64,000 nt of DNA from Candidatus Defluviibacterium haderslevense (lineage in GTDB: Bacteria; Bacteroidota; Bacteroidia; Chitinophagales; Saprospiraceae): assembly GCA_016712225.1 (NCBI GenBank), contig JADJRL010000003.1, positions 579,001 through 643,000 on the forward strand, given 5' to 3'. Made by a program: the position numbers and the translations under genes. Below, piece after piece: positions 57,087 to 64,000 of the stretch; position 1 is the stretch's first letter, and each line of letters opens with the position of its first letter. The notes beneath the pieces are model-generated. The model did not search any database and had not been told where the DNA came from. It saw only the letters and a list, made by a program, of their open reading frames with translations.

Positions 57087-58439
57087 ATGAGAATACAATT
57101 CATTTCTATAATTTCTATAGGATTGTTATGGGCATTGTCATGTTCGAAAGAAAAGATGCCATCCTTTGATTCAGACGCCCAAGTAACTCAAATTATCCAA
57201 AAATGGAACAACTTATTTTTGGATTTGGATCGAAATACGCCTAATTACCGACCGCCCTTAGCTGCCCGAAGTTTTGCATACATTTCACTGATTGCATATG
57301 AAACGGCGATTCCAACTATTGATCAATATAGATCTATGTCAGGTCTGCTAAATGGACTGAACCTAACAGCCATACAAAGTCCTGTTAATTATAATTTAGT
57401 TGACGCTTTAAATGCCTCTTATGCTAAAAGTTTTAGGTATTTTTTTAGTTCTGCGCCAATTGAAGAAATTGACAAAATAACCCAGTTAGAAAAATACTTT
57501 AATACTTCGAGTTCAAAACATGCATCCATTAATTACAGCGATTCTTCCGTGATTTATGCGAATAGGTTAACTGATGCTATCATTTTCTGGTCTTCACAGG
57601 ATCTAAGAGGTGATCGAGCGGATTTTCATTTATACGATTCATGTTATAAAATGGAGGACAAACCCGGTATTTGGCGGTCGCCTAAACTTCACCCGTCATT
57701 ACCCATATTACCCCATTGGGGTGAAGTGCGACCGTTTGTCATTGATCCAAGCATGTTTAAAGTAAATCCACCTATGGATTATTCCATAGATAAATCTTCT
57801 CAAATGTACAAGGAGGCTATTGAAGTGTATTCAATGTCTCAACCACTCAGTGAAGAAAACAAGTGGATCTCTGAATTTTGGAGTGATGATCATCATGGTT
57901 TAACTTTTACCCCTTCAACCAGATGGGTATCTATTACAAATCAAGTGATCAAATTAACAAAACCAAATATAGGGAAACAATTAGAATCTTACTTAAAAGT
58001 AGGTCTTGCACTTTGTGATGCTGGTATTATAGTTTGGAAAACCAAGTATAAATATAAACGTGAAAGGCCAATAGAATATATCAATCGTGTTATTAATAGC
58101 CGTTGGGAATCTTATCACGATAGTCCACCCTTTCCCACATATCCTTCAGGACACTCAGCATTTGGGGCTTCAGCTGCACAGGTTTTAAGTCAATTATACG
58201 GTAATGAATTTGCTTTTACTGACTTCAGTCATGCAGACCGAAGAGAATTTAATGGAAATCCCAGATCATTCAATTCTTTTTATGATATGGCGAAAGAAAA
58301 TGCCTTTTCACGTATCTCTATGGGAGTTCATTATAGAAATGATTGTGAGGAAGGGTTACGAATAGGTTTTAATGTAGGAAATATAATTTCTAAAATCAAT
58401 CTGCTAAAATCCAACGAAGCTTTACTCTACAACAAATGA
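57087..58439 (+). CDS. Vanadium-dependent haloperoxidase/PAP2-type lipoprotein 2
   Basis: The start at ATG 57087 gives 450 residues with a lipoprotein signal ('GLLWALSC'). The frame extends 17 codons upstream to a TTG, but that overlaps the promoter and places charged residues before the signal. Site residues are complete: 'KYKYKRERP' (K-x6-R), 'YPSGHSAFG', and 'RISMGVHYRND' (R-x5-H). It aligns closely with gene 1 over its length ('GLTFTPSTRWV' against 'GLTFSPPARWF'), so the two are recent paralogs flanking the two-component system. Envelope-anchored; halide oxidation or phosphatase activity cannot be told apart by reading. Confidence 0.82.
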   Translation: MRIQFISIISIGLLWALSCSKEKMPSFDSDAQVTQIIQKWNNLFLDLDRNTPNYRPPLAARSFAYISLIAYETAIPTIDQYRSMSGLLNGLNLTAIQSPVNYNLVDALNASYAKSFRYFFSSAPIEEIDKITQLEKYFNTSSSKHASINYSDSSVIYANRLTDAIIFWSSQDLRGDRADFHLYDSCYKMEDKPGIWRSPKLHPSLPILPHWGEVRPFVIDPSMFKVNPPMDYSIDKSSQMYKEAIEVYSMSQPLSEENKWISEFWSDDHHGLTFTPSTRWVSITNQVIKLTKPNIGKQLESYLKVGLALCDAGIIVWKTKYKYKRERPIEYINRVINSRWESYHDSPPFPTYPSGHSAFGASAAQVLSQLYGNEFAFTDFSHADRREFNGNPRSFNSFYDMAKENAFSRISMGVHYRNDCEEGLRIGFNVGNIISKINLLKSNEALLYNK

Positions 58440-58444
58440 TAACA

Positions 58445-58861
58445 TTAATATTCTTTTGAAACACAACTCGGCATTTTGCTCAGTAATTCGTTAGCTTTAT
58501 CTTTCAGCAATTGATAATTTTTTGGATCTGAATATAAGCCTGAAGTATATTTATTTTGTTCTTCAAGATTGTTTTTTACATAACCACTTTTTTGTTCAGT
58601 ATAATATTCAAGACCATCTTTAGCCTTTCTCAATTTAAAAGTTAAATCAGCTTTCAAACTGTCTGCTAAATCTAAGTTTAATGAATCTTGTAGTCTAATA
58701 ATTTTTTGTTCCACCTGCTTTAACTTAGTCTCTACCCATTGTGTATGACATAGGTCCATAGCCAATTGTTCAGCATCTCTATTCAAATCATTCTCATTGA
58801 TTTTTTTTGAGCAACTGGTTAAAAATATATAACCTATAAAAAATAATAATTGATATTTCAT
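58445..58861 (-). CDS. Small lipoprotein with helical, charged body
   Basis: 138 residues with a lipoprotein signal ('GYIFLTSC', Cys17). The rest is charged and helical ('LKQVEQKIIRLQDSL', 'LRKAKDGLEYYTEQ'), likely a short coiled coil. No family recognised. It lies between converging haloperoxidase gene 2 and the minus-strand operon above, whose terminator (58919-58952) precedes it, so it is transcribed alone or by read-through. Function unknown. Confidence 0.6.
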   Translation of the reverse strand: MKYQLLFFIGYIFLTSCSKKINENDLNRDAEQLAMDLCHTQWVETKLKQVEQKIIRLQDSLNLDLADSLKADLTFKLRKAKDGLEYYTEQKSGYVKNNLEEQNKYTSGLYSDPKNYQLLKDKANELLSKMPSCVSKEY

Positions 58862-58918
58862 AAATATTTTTTTTGCAAGATAAACAATTTATTTCATTTT
58901 CAATTAGGATGTAAATTT

Positions 58919-58952
58919 AAAAAGGGCATGCTTTCATTACGAAAACATGCCC
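58919..58952 (-). terminator. Terminator of the haloperoxidase operon
   Basis: A GGGCATG/CATGCCC stem, with an additional TTTC/GAAA inner stem, followed by a T tract on the minus strand, 22 bases past the stop of haloperoxidase-like gene 3. Confidence 0.75.
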
Positions 58953-58973
58953 GCCACTTATTATAAAAAACAA

Positions 58974-60512
58974 TTATTCAGAACCATCTGCTCTAGCTAT
59001 ATTAATTGCATATCCTGCAACTTTTTTACCGGTCTCCAATCCAACTTTACAATCCACTCTAAAATGAATGCCGCCATATATTCTACTATTGGATGCATCT
59101 TGCGCAAATTGATTTATGGATGCTGTCTCATTTGGAAAAATGTAAGCTAAAACTTCGGCACCTGCTGCAGAAAAAGTAGAGTGCCCAGAAATATATCCTG
59201 GAAAATTCGGAACACCTATCAGTGTTCTAAAATCTGATATGGCATTACTTGGTCTTAAACCATTGTAATAATATTTAGTATCCCAACAACTGATTCCTGC
59301 ATCTTGAATTGCCATATTCATATAAGCCATTGTTCTCGCACTTCTAATTGGATTCATTTGATATTTTAAAATTAAATCTGAAGCAATTGCATTCCAATGT
59401 CCAGGAGGTGTCGATGTACTTGGTCCATCTGCCCAAAAATTAGCTATTCTTCGGGTTTCAGAAGTTGGATTTTCTGTAAAATCTTTAATCTCGTTGACAT
59501 CTGCAATGAATTCAGGAGTTCCAGGTGCTGGTGGTGGTCCAGGTCGCACGGTTGCAACATCTGGGATACACCAAGGTTTTACATCTCCAAATTTTGGCAA
59601 CATTCCTGGTCTAACTGGTGACTCTAAACTTCTCCAACGCCAGCCATATTTCAATTCTGCTAAAGTTGCCAATGAATCTGTAACAGCAATGGTACTTATT
59701 GCTTTACCCATATTATCTTTTTTAGCACGATCATTAATAAATTTGGCGGCAACCTGTTTTCCAATAGCTGTACCAGCATCAATATCATCTTGTGTATTCA
59801 TTCCAGCCCATAGTCTTGTATTCTTTAATTCTGCTGCTTTTTCTTTTAAATAAGTCGTATCATTAGGAAACATAACGCGTAATATTCCAAGTGAAACTTC
59901 AGCAATAACTGCGTCTTCTGATGGGTAAGAAGGCAAGGTTTGTTTTGGCAAAGCAGGAATTATAGTGTTATCAACTTGATATGGTGCAGGACGATTGAAA
60001 TCATATTTGTATTTCCATGCTACAATAAGTGCATCAAATTGTGCAGCACCCAAATAGGCGAAAGCACGACTTGCATAGGGTGGATTAGCAAATGGGAAAT
60101 ATGGATATTTTCCGGGTTCTGCAGCATTTGGAACAGGATAGGTTCCATCTGCATTTGCTGCCGGTGGTAAATTATATTTTGCAGCTAATGTTCTTGCAAT
60201 TTGATTCCAACTGGCAATAGAATTAGCACCCCAAAATTCAATTGCAGTTTTTTGATCTGCTGTTACGGATGATGAAAGAGATTTCAAAGCTGCCAATGAA
60301 GCTAGATATTCAGCGCTATTTGTTTGTGCAGGCGTTGAAACGGTAATATCGGTTACATTAGTTAAGAATACCGGTTTCCATTGTCCAGCTTTTTCGTCTA
60401 CATTAGAATACGTATATGCAGATGCATTTTTTTGTATATCCAATTCTTTTTCACACGCTATTAAAGCTATGATAATACAAATTCCAATTAAAAGTCCTAC
60501 TTTAGTTTTCAT
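58974..60512 (-). CDS. Vanadium-dependent haloperoxidase/PAP2-type lipoprotein 3
   Basis: 512 residues with a lipoprotein signal ('GICIIIALIAC', Cys20). The site reads 'KYYYNGLRP' (K-x6-R), 'YISGHSTFSAAG' with Ile in place of the usual Pro before SGH, and 'RIYGGIHFRVD' (R-x5-H). All residues expected to contact vanadate or phosphate are kept. It belongs to a different subgroup from genes 1 and 2 and is closer to gene 4 in its 'SGHST' context. It starts six bases after the outer-membrane barrel gene, in an operon with it and gene 4. Confidence 0.8.
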   Translation of the reverse strand: MKTKVGLLIGICIIIALIACEKELDIQKNASAYTYSNVDEKAGQWKPVFLTNVTDITVSTPAQTNSAEYLASLAALKSLSSSVTADQKTAIEFWGANSIASWNQIARTLAAKYNLPPAANADGTYPVPNAAEPGKYPYFPFANPPYASRAFAYLGAAQFDALIVAWKYKYDFNRPAPYQVDNTIIPALPKQTLPSYPSEDAVIAEVSLGILRVMFPNDTTYLKEKAAELKNTRLWAGMNTQDDIDAGTAIGKQVAAKFINDRAKKDNMGKAISTIAVTDSLATLAELKYGWRWRSLESPVRPGMLPKFGDVKPWCIPDVATVRPGPPPAPGTPEFIADVNEIKDFTENPTSETRRIANFWADGPSTSTPPGHWNAIASDLILKYQMNPIRSARTMAYMNMAIQDAGISCWDTKYYYNGLRPSNAISDFRTLIGVPNFPGYISGHSTFSAAGAEVLAYIFPNETASINQFAQDASNSRIYGGIHFRVDCKVGLETGKKVAGYAINIARADGSE

Positions 60513-60518
60513 AAAAAT

Positions 60519-61454
60519 TTATTTTGCTACTTCAGATTTTGTTTTGTTAAATAGTTTGAATTGATATAATAATCCAATTCCAAAAGAATTTGATTTTCCA
60601 ACATTTCTGCCGCTTAATGTGTGTGCTGCCATTAATATGATTCCCAAATTTTTATGAAATGGCATTCTTTGTTGAATCATTGCCCCAATTTGAGTTTGAT
60701 CCATATTAGATGTTAAAAAAGGTGCGTCATTTCTACGAATGTCAACACCTCCTTGGGTATTTATCACGTTATATTGAAGTTCAACTCTGGTTGTATTTTT
60801 AAAATATCCTAAAGTCAATCCACCAGTTAATAGATTTGGCATTTTGTATTCGTTGGTTTGATAACCTTGGTCAGTGTAATAATTGGTTCTATCACCTTTG
60901 ACATTGCTTCGAGCATCATATCCAACATTTGCACTTGCAAACAATCCAAAATCAGAAAACCAATTGGCCATTAAACGACTTCCAAAAGCTTTACATCCTA
61001 AGCCTAAAGACAAAGGCAAATAGTCAGCATAATAAGATCCAACCGGCAAAATTAAACCAACACTTGCCATTACTTCTAATCGATGCTTAGGATTAATTTC
61101 AAAATTAATTACTTTGCCTTTAAGCCATAGAGACAAGTCCTGAAATCCTGATTCACCTCTTAAAGTGCCTGCAGATGCTTTCGTTTTCATCCATGGAAGT
61201 CCGGCAATTAAATTCAATCTGGAATGCAATCCCAATGCAAACATTGGAGCAACCATATGTGAAGATACGGTACCAAGATTTGGGTTATCCCTATATAAAG
61301 TTCCTTCCCAATAATAATCCCAAGAACTATACTGATAAGGTACTGCAATACAAATTTCACCTTTCTTCATCATAAAAGCGTCATTTGCAGTTTGTGCTAA
61401 AACCCCATTTAGGCTCATAAAAAGCACAGTTAATAACCCATAAAATTGTTTCAT
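60519..61454 (-). CDS. Predicted outer-membrane beta-barrel protein (MetA-like 'phenol degradation' type)
   Basis: 311 residues with a signal peptide (1-20, 'MSLNGVLAQ') and alternating amphipathic strands throughout. 'LGLHSRLNLIAGLPWMK', 'SGFQDLSLWLKGKV' and 'EVMASVGLILPVGSY' resemble the Phenol_MetA_deg/transporter-like barrel family. Such barrels are poorly characterised and often called transporters. It sits between two haloperoxidase-like genes in one operon, so it may pass a substrate or product of those enzymes across the outer membrane (inference). Spacing is 49 bases to the upstream gene and six to the downstream one. Confidence 0.6.
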   Translation of the reverse strand: MKQFYGLLTVLFMSLNGVLAQTANDAFMMKKGEICIAVPYQYSSWDYYWEGTLYRDNPNLGTVSSHMVAPMFALGLHSRLNLIAGLPWMKTKASAGTLRGESGFQDLSLWLKGKVINFEINPKHRLEVMASVGLILPVGSYYADYLPLSLGLGCKAFGSRLMANWFSDFGLFASANVGYDARSNVKGDRTNYYTDQGYQTNEYKMPNLLTGGLTLGYFKNTTRVELQYNVINTQGGVDIRRNDAPFLTSNMDQTQIGAMIQQRMPFHKNLGIILMAAHTLSGRNVGKSNSFGIGLLYQFKLFNKTKSEVAK

Positions 61455-61503
61455 TTCAATATGTTTAATTTATAAAAAAATATACTAATTAAAACCTATT
61501 ACA

Positions 61504-62964
61504 TTATTTCTTCAATGTTCCATTAAAATATCCCTGAATGACATCGTTCCATAAATACCCTGCTATATCTCGGCCCATTTTGAGGCCTGCTACATTATCT
61601 GCTTGTATATGATATCCTCCCATAACCCTTGATATTCCTGCCATATCAGCAGTTCCACTAAAAGTTGGCAAAGGAAGTGAAACAGGATCTCCTGGAGTCT
61701 CCGTTATTATACCACATATGCGATTCTCTACAATCCCAAATTTGTCACTACCTGTAAATAATTCTAACATCTTGGCACAGGCTCCACTTACCGTGCTATG
61801 TCCAGAAACATAAGCTGGAAATGGTGGAGAAACAAAATTAGCAGGTGAATAGGGATGCCAACTCTCAGCTGCTTCAGTAACAGTACCTTTATCTGGACCT
61901 CCCCAACCTTGAATTTGTTGGCCTTTATAGTAATATCTAACTAGTGTCCAAGGTCTTGAGCTATCATAAAATCGCTTTGATTCCCAACAAGCAATAAATG
62001 CATCCATTGCAGTTACTCCAACAGCAAAAAATAATTTTACATCTTTATCTAAATCATTATGATCTCTGATCGAAACCATTTGTGCGAATCTCAACCAATG
62101 TCCTGCCTGACCTGTAGATCTTGGACCGTCACGCATAAATTCAATGGTTGCTTTTCGATTATGATCCAAATTGGCATTAATTGCCATGACTTCATCTACT
62201 TCATTTTTCATCTGTTCGGATCCAACTTTTGGAGGAGCAGGAGCTCTGAATTGAGAAGAACTTTTTAAACCAAAAGGCTTTACTCTATACCAAAAAGGGG
62301 TTAAAAAATTCACTAAAAAAGTGTCCCCATTCGATTTTACAAATGGCAGTGGGTGCCAGCGATCTGGATCAACCACTTTCTTGTAAGTATTTATAGCATT
62401 ATAAAAAGTGTAATCAGAAAATGGTTCTCCATTTCCTCCCGGTTCATTTCCAAGCTGATTCGAACCATCATTATGTCTAAATTCAATTATGGATTTAGCA
62501 ACTAAATTACCAATACCTTCGGGTTTTGTGCGGTCCAACGTTTTATTTTCTGGTTTATAACCCATTTTAACAAATTCTGCAGTGATGTATTTAGCATCAT
62601 CCTTATACTGATCCATTAAAACTCGATAAATAGCATAACTAATGGCTATTTCCTTATTTTTTTGGGTTCTCTCAGCTGCCGGTCTTCTTAGTTTGCCACC
62701 AAATTGGGTTCCAATAGCTTTAGCATCGTATGCTGCCCAGGCATCATATATGGTATTAACAACAATTCCCAACTGTCGGGATTGAACTGTCGGCTTTGCA
62801 CCAACCCTATCAACATCATTCGCAGTTACTTCCAATGCTATGTCAAGCCATTTATAAGCTATTGAATTTTTAGGATCGGCAACTAAATTAGAAACGGGAG
62901 TAGCGTAAATGCTATAAGTGGCAACAAAAAGCATAACACCAATTTTAATACATAGTTTTTTCAT
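61504..62964 (-). CDS. Vanadium-dependent haloperoxidase/PAP2-type exported protein 4
   Basis: 486 residues with a Sec signal peptide (1-22, 'LFVATYSIYA') and no lipobox, unlike the other three. Site residues: 'KRFYDSSRP' (K-x6-R), 'YVSGHSTVSGACAK' (Val before SGH) and 'RVMGGYHIQADN' (R-x5-H). It is the first gene of a three-gene operon (61504, 60519, 58974). The leader is about 130 bases and contains a strong hairpin (63020-63044). Divergent from the LytTR regulator. Function as for the other members; substrate unknown. Confidence 0.82.
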   Translation of the reverse strand: MKKLCIKIGVMLFVATYSIYATPVSNLVADPKNSIAYKWLDIALEVTANDVDRVGAKPTVQSRQLGIVVNTIYDAWAAYDAKAIGTQFGGKLRRPAAERTQKNKEIAISYAIYRVLMDQYKDDAKYITAEFVKMGYKPENKTLDRTKPEGIGNLVAKSIIEFRHNDGSNQLGNEPGGNGEPFSDYTFYNAINTYKKVVDPDRWHPLPFVKSNGDTFLVNFLTPFWYRVKPFGLKSSSQFRAPAPPKVGSEQMKNEVDEVMAINANLDHNRKATIEFMRDGPRSTGQAGHWLRFAQMVSIRDHNDLDKDVKLFFAVGVTAMDAFIACWESKRFYDSSRPWTLVRYYYKGQQIQGWGGPDKGTVTEAAESWHPYSPANFVSPPFPAYVSGHSTVSGACAKMLELFTGSDKFGIVENRICGIITETPGDPVSLPLPTFSGTADMAGISRVMGGYHIQADNVAGLKMGRDIAGYLWNDVIQGYFNGTLKK

Positions 62965-63019
62965 TTTAAGTGGTTTAAGTATATAATTTTAATAATTGTT
63001 TTTAAATTCCCTAAATAAC

Positions 63020-63044
63020 AAAGGAGGGTTCCCATCCCTCCTTT
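63020..63044. promoter_or_regulatory. Perfect 9-bp hairpin in the leader of the haloperoxidase operon
   Basis: AAAGGAGGG and CCCTCCTTT around a 7-base loop, between the -7 element (63100-63107) and the ATG (62964) of gene 4. There is no T run on the minus strand, so it is more likely a stability or attenuation element than a plain terminator. Confidence 0.55.
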
Positions 63045-63099
63045 ATATCATGAAAGTAAATTTTTATTTATCAAACCAAATTCTTGTCTTTTGACCTTA

Positions 63100-63107
63100 C
63101 AAAGATA
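63100..63107 (-). promoter_or_regulatory. -7 promoter element (TATCTTTG) of the haloperoxidase operon
   Basis: An exact TAnnTTTG on the minus strand, 136 bases upstream of the ATG of gene 4, in the region divergent from the LytTR regulator. No ATTCTAA array is present here. Confidence 0.5.
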
Positions 63108-63239
63108 TGTTGCGCTATAATCTATCCATTTATGAATACATGAAGAAAGGCATATTATTGATGAATCCAGTAAAATGATTGACGAAATGAAATCCAATAA
63201 TGGCATAATTTGTGATACTGTATGTATTAAATCCTTTTT

Positions 63240-63938
63240 ATGGGACTAAAATGCTTGATTATTGATGATGATCCTATGATATGTGATCTTGTCAAATATT
63301 TTTGCACTAAAATAAAAGAAATTGAATATTGTATTTCAGCTGGTACGGGGAGAGATGGTTTAGAATTATTATCTTCACAAGCAATTGATTTGGTTTTCCT
63401 GGATTATAATCTACCCGATATGAAAGGTCAGGGCTTACTTGAATTAAAACAAAACGCCCTGCCAGTGATAATGGTTACTTCTGAGACTGACTTTGCAACT
63501 AAATCTTACGAATACCATGATATCATAGACTATTTAGTTAAACCTATTTCATTTGACCGTTTTCAAAAGGGCATAAATAAAGCCCTTGGAAAATTGGATA
63601 GTCAAATAAAACAGAACTTAAAAAACACTAAAGAAGCCCTGTTTGTAAAGGATGGCAATAAATGGGTCAGGATACATTTCTCAAGTTTATTATTCTTAAA
63701 ATCTGAAGAAAATTATGTAGCATTTGTAACTGCAGAAAAAACCACTCTGAGTTTGATCACATTAAAGGAGTTAGAATCAAAATTACCCAATCATTTCTTA
63801 AAAGTTCATCGTTCATATATTGTTAACTTAAATAAAATTGAAGTGTTAACAACTGATGAATTAATCATCAATAAAACAACTATACCTATAGGTCAAACTT
63901 ATCGAAAAGAGGTTATGGAATACATTAACAGAACATAA
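63240..63938 (+). CDS. LytTR-family response regulator
   Basis: 232 residues: receiver domain (1-115) with 'IIDDDP', phospho-acceptor Asp in 'LVFLDYNLPDM' and Lys in 'DYLVKPISFDRF', then a LytTR DNA-binding domain (about 130-230, 'FLKSEENYVAFVTAEKTT', 'FLKVHRSYIVNLNKI', 'IPIGQTYRKEV'). Its kinase is not in the window; in Bacteroidetes it is often a 5TM or 7TM LytS-type kinase nearby. It is divergent from the haloperoxidase operon, which it might control (inference). Confidence 0.92.
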   Translation: MGLKCLIIDDDPMICDLVKYFCTKIKEIEYCISAGTGRDGLELLSSQAIDLVFLDYNLPDMKGQGLLELKQNALPVIMVTSETDFATKSYEYHDIIDYLVKPISFDRFQKGINKALGKLDSQIKQNLKNTKEALFVKDGNKWVRIHFSSLLFLKSEENYVAFVTAEKTTLSLITLKELESKLPNHFLKVHRSYIVNLNKIEVLTTDELIINKTTIPIGQTYRKEVMEYINRT

Positions 63939-64000
63939 CATCTATAACCATTTCTTCAATTCATTTTCAAAAAACATTTCACATTGGTGCATTTTAACTT

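Overview
The window looks like chromosome from a low-GC member of the Bacteroidetes, most likely a Saprospiraceae-type organism. This rests on many secreted proteins with type IX secretion (T9SS) C-terminal sorting domains, HYR/PKD modules, TAnnTTTG promoter elements, and a LytTR regulator. The family placement is inference; the phylum placement is firm. I see no rRNA, tRNA, CRISPR array, transposase or phage gene.

Layout. (1) 1-4969: the 5' end of a YafV-like carbon-nitrogen hydrolase (minus), a YfhO-type membrane protein, a 17-bp tandem repeat array, then a methyltransferase and a GNAT acetyltransferase 4 bases apart. (2) 5541-19186: minus-strand secreted proteins: a metzincin-like PKD protein with a ruined zinc site, a BNR-like protein, a beta-propeller protein, a beta-helix protein and an M36 peptidase with two PA domains. 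One small HTH regulator lies among them on the plus strand. (3) 19316-39417: three giant modular surface proteins sharing a core of about 1,270 residues that ends in dockerin-like, cohesin-like and T9SS sorting domains. Two are near-identical over about 3.2 kb, and the third in order is broken by a one-base deletion in a homopolymer. A second GNAT gene sits between the first two. (4) 39786-47304: a ferredoxin, a dockerin-containing T9SS protein, and an operon of a free-standing prodomain-like protein followed by a subtilase. (5) 47378-49969: an exosortase locus with an XrtH-like exosortase, a partner membrane protein, an IPTL-CTERM-type substrate and two small exported or membrane proteins. 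(6) 50646-62964: a TonB-dependent receptor and four vanadium-haloperoxidase/PAP2-type proteins around an OmpR-family two-component system, with an outer-membrane barrel gene. (7) 63240-63938: a LytTR response regulator divergent from the last haloperoxidase operon.

How it fits together. Much of the DNA builds the cell surface and secretome, with two C-terminal sorting routes side by side: T9SS for adhesins and proteases, and an exosortase H/IPTL-CTERM module for at least one small glycine-tract protein. The haloperoxidase cluster appears to be under a local two-component system. Three ATTCTAA/TTAGAAT heptamers at exact 11-bp spacing lie midway between the divergent regulator and haloperoxidase promoters, and a second array lies at nearly the same distance upstream of the next haloperoxidase gene. 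This is the clearest regulatory hypothesis in the window. Domain calls come from reading motifs; no database search was run.
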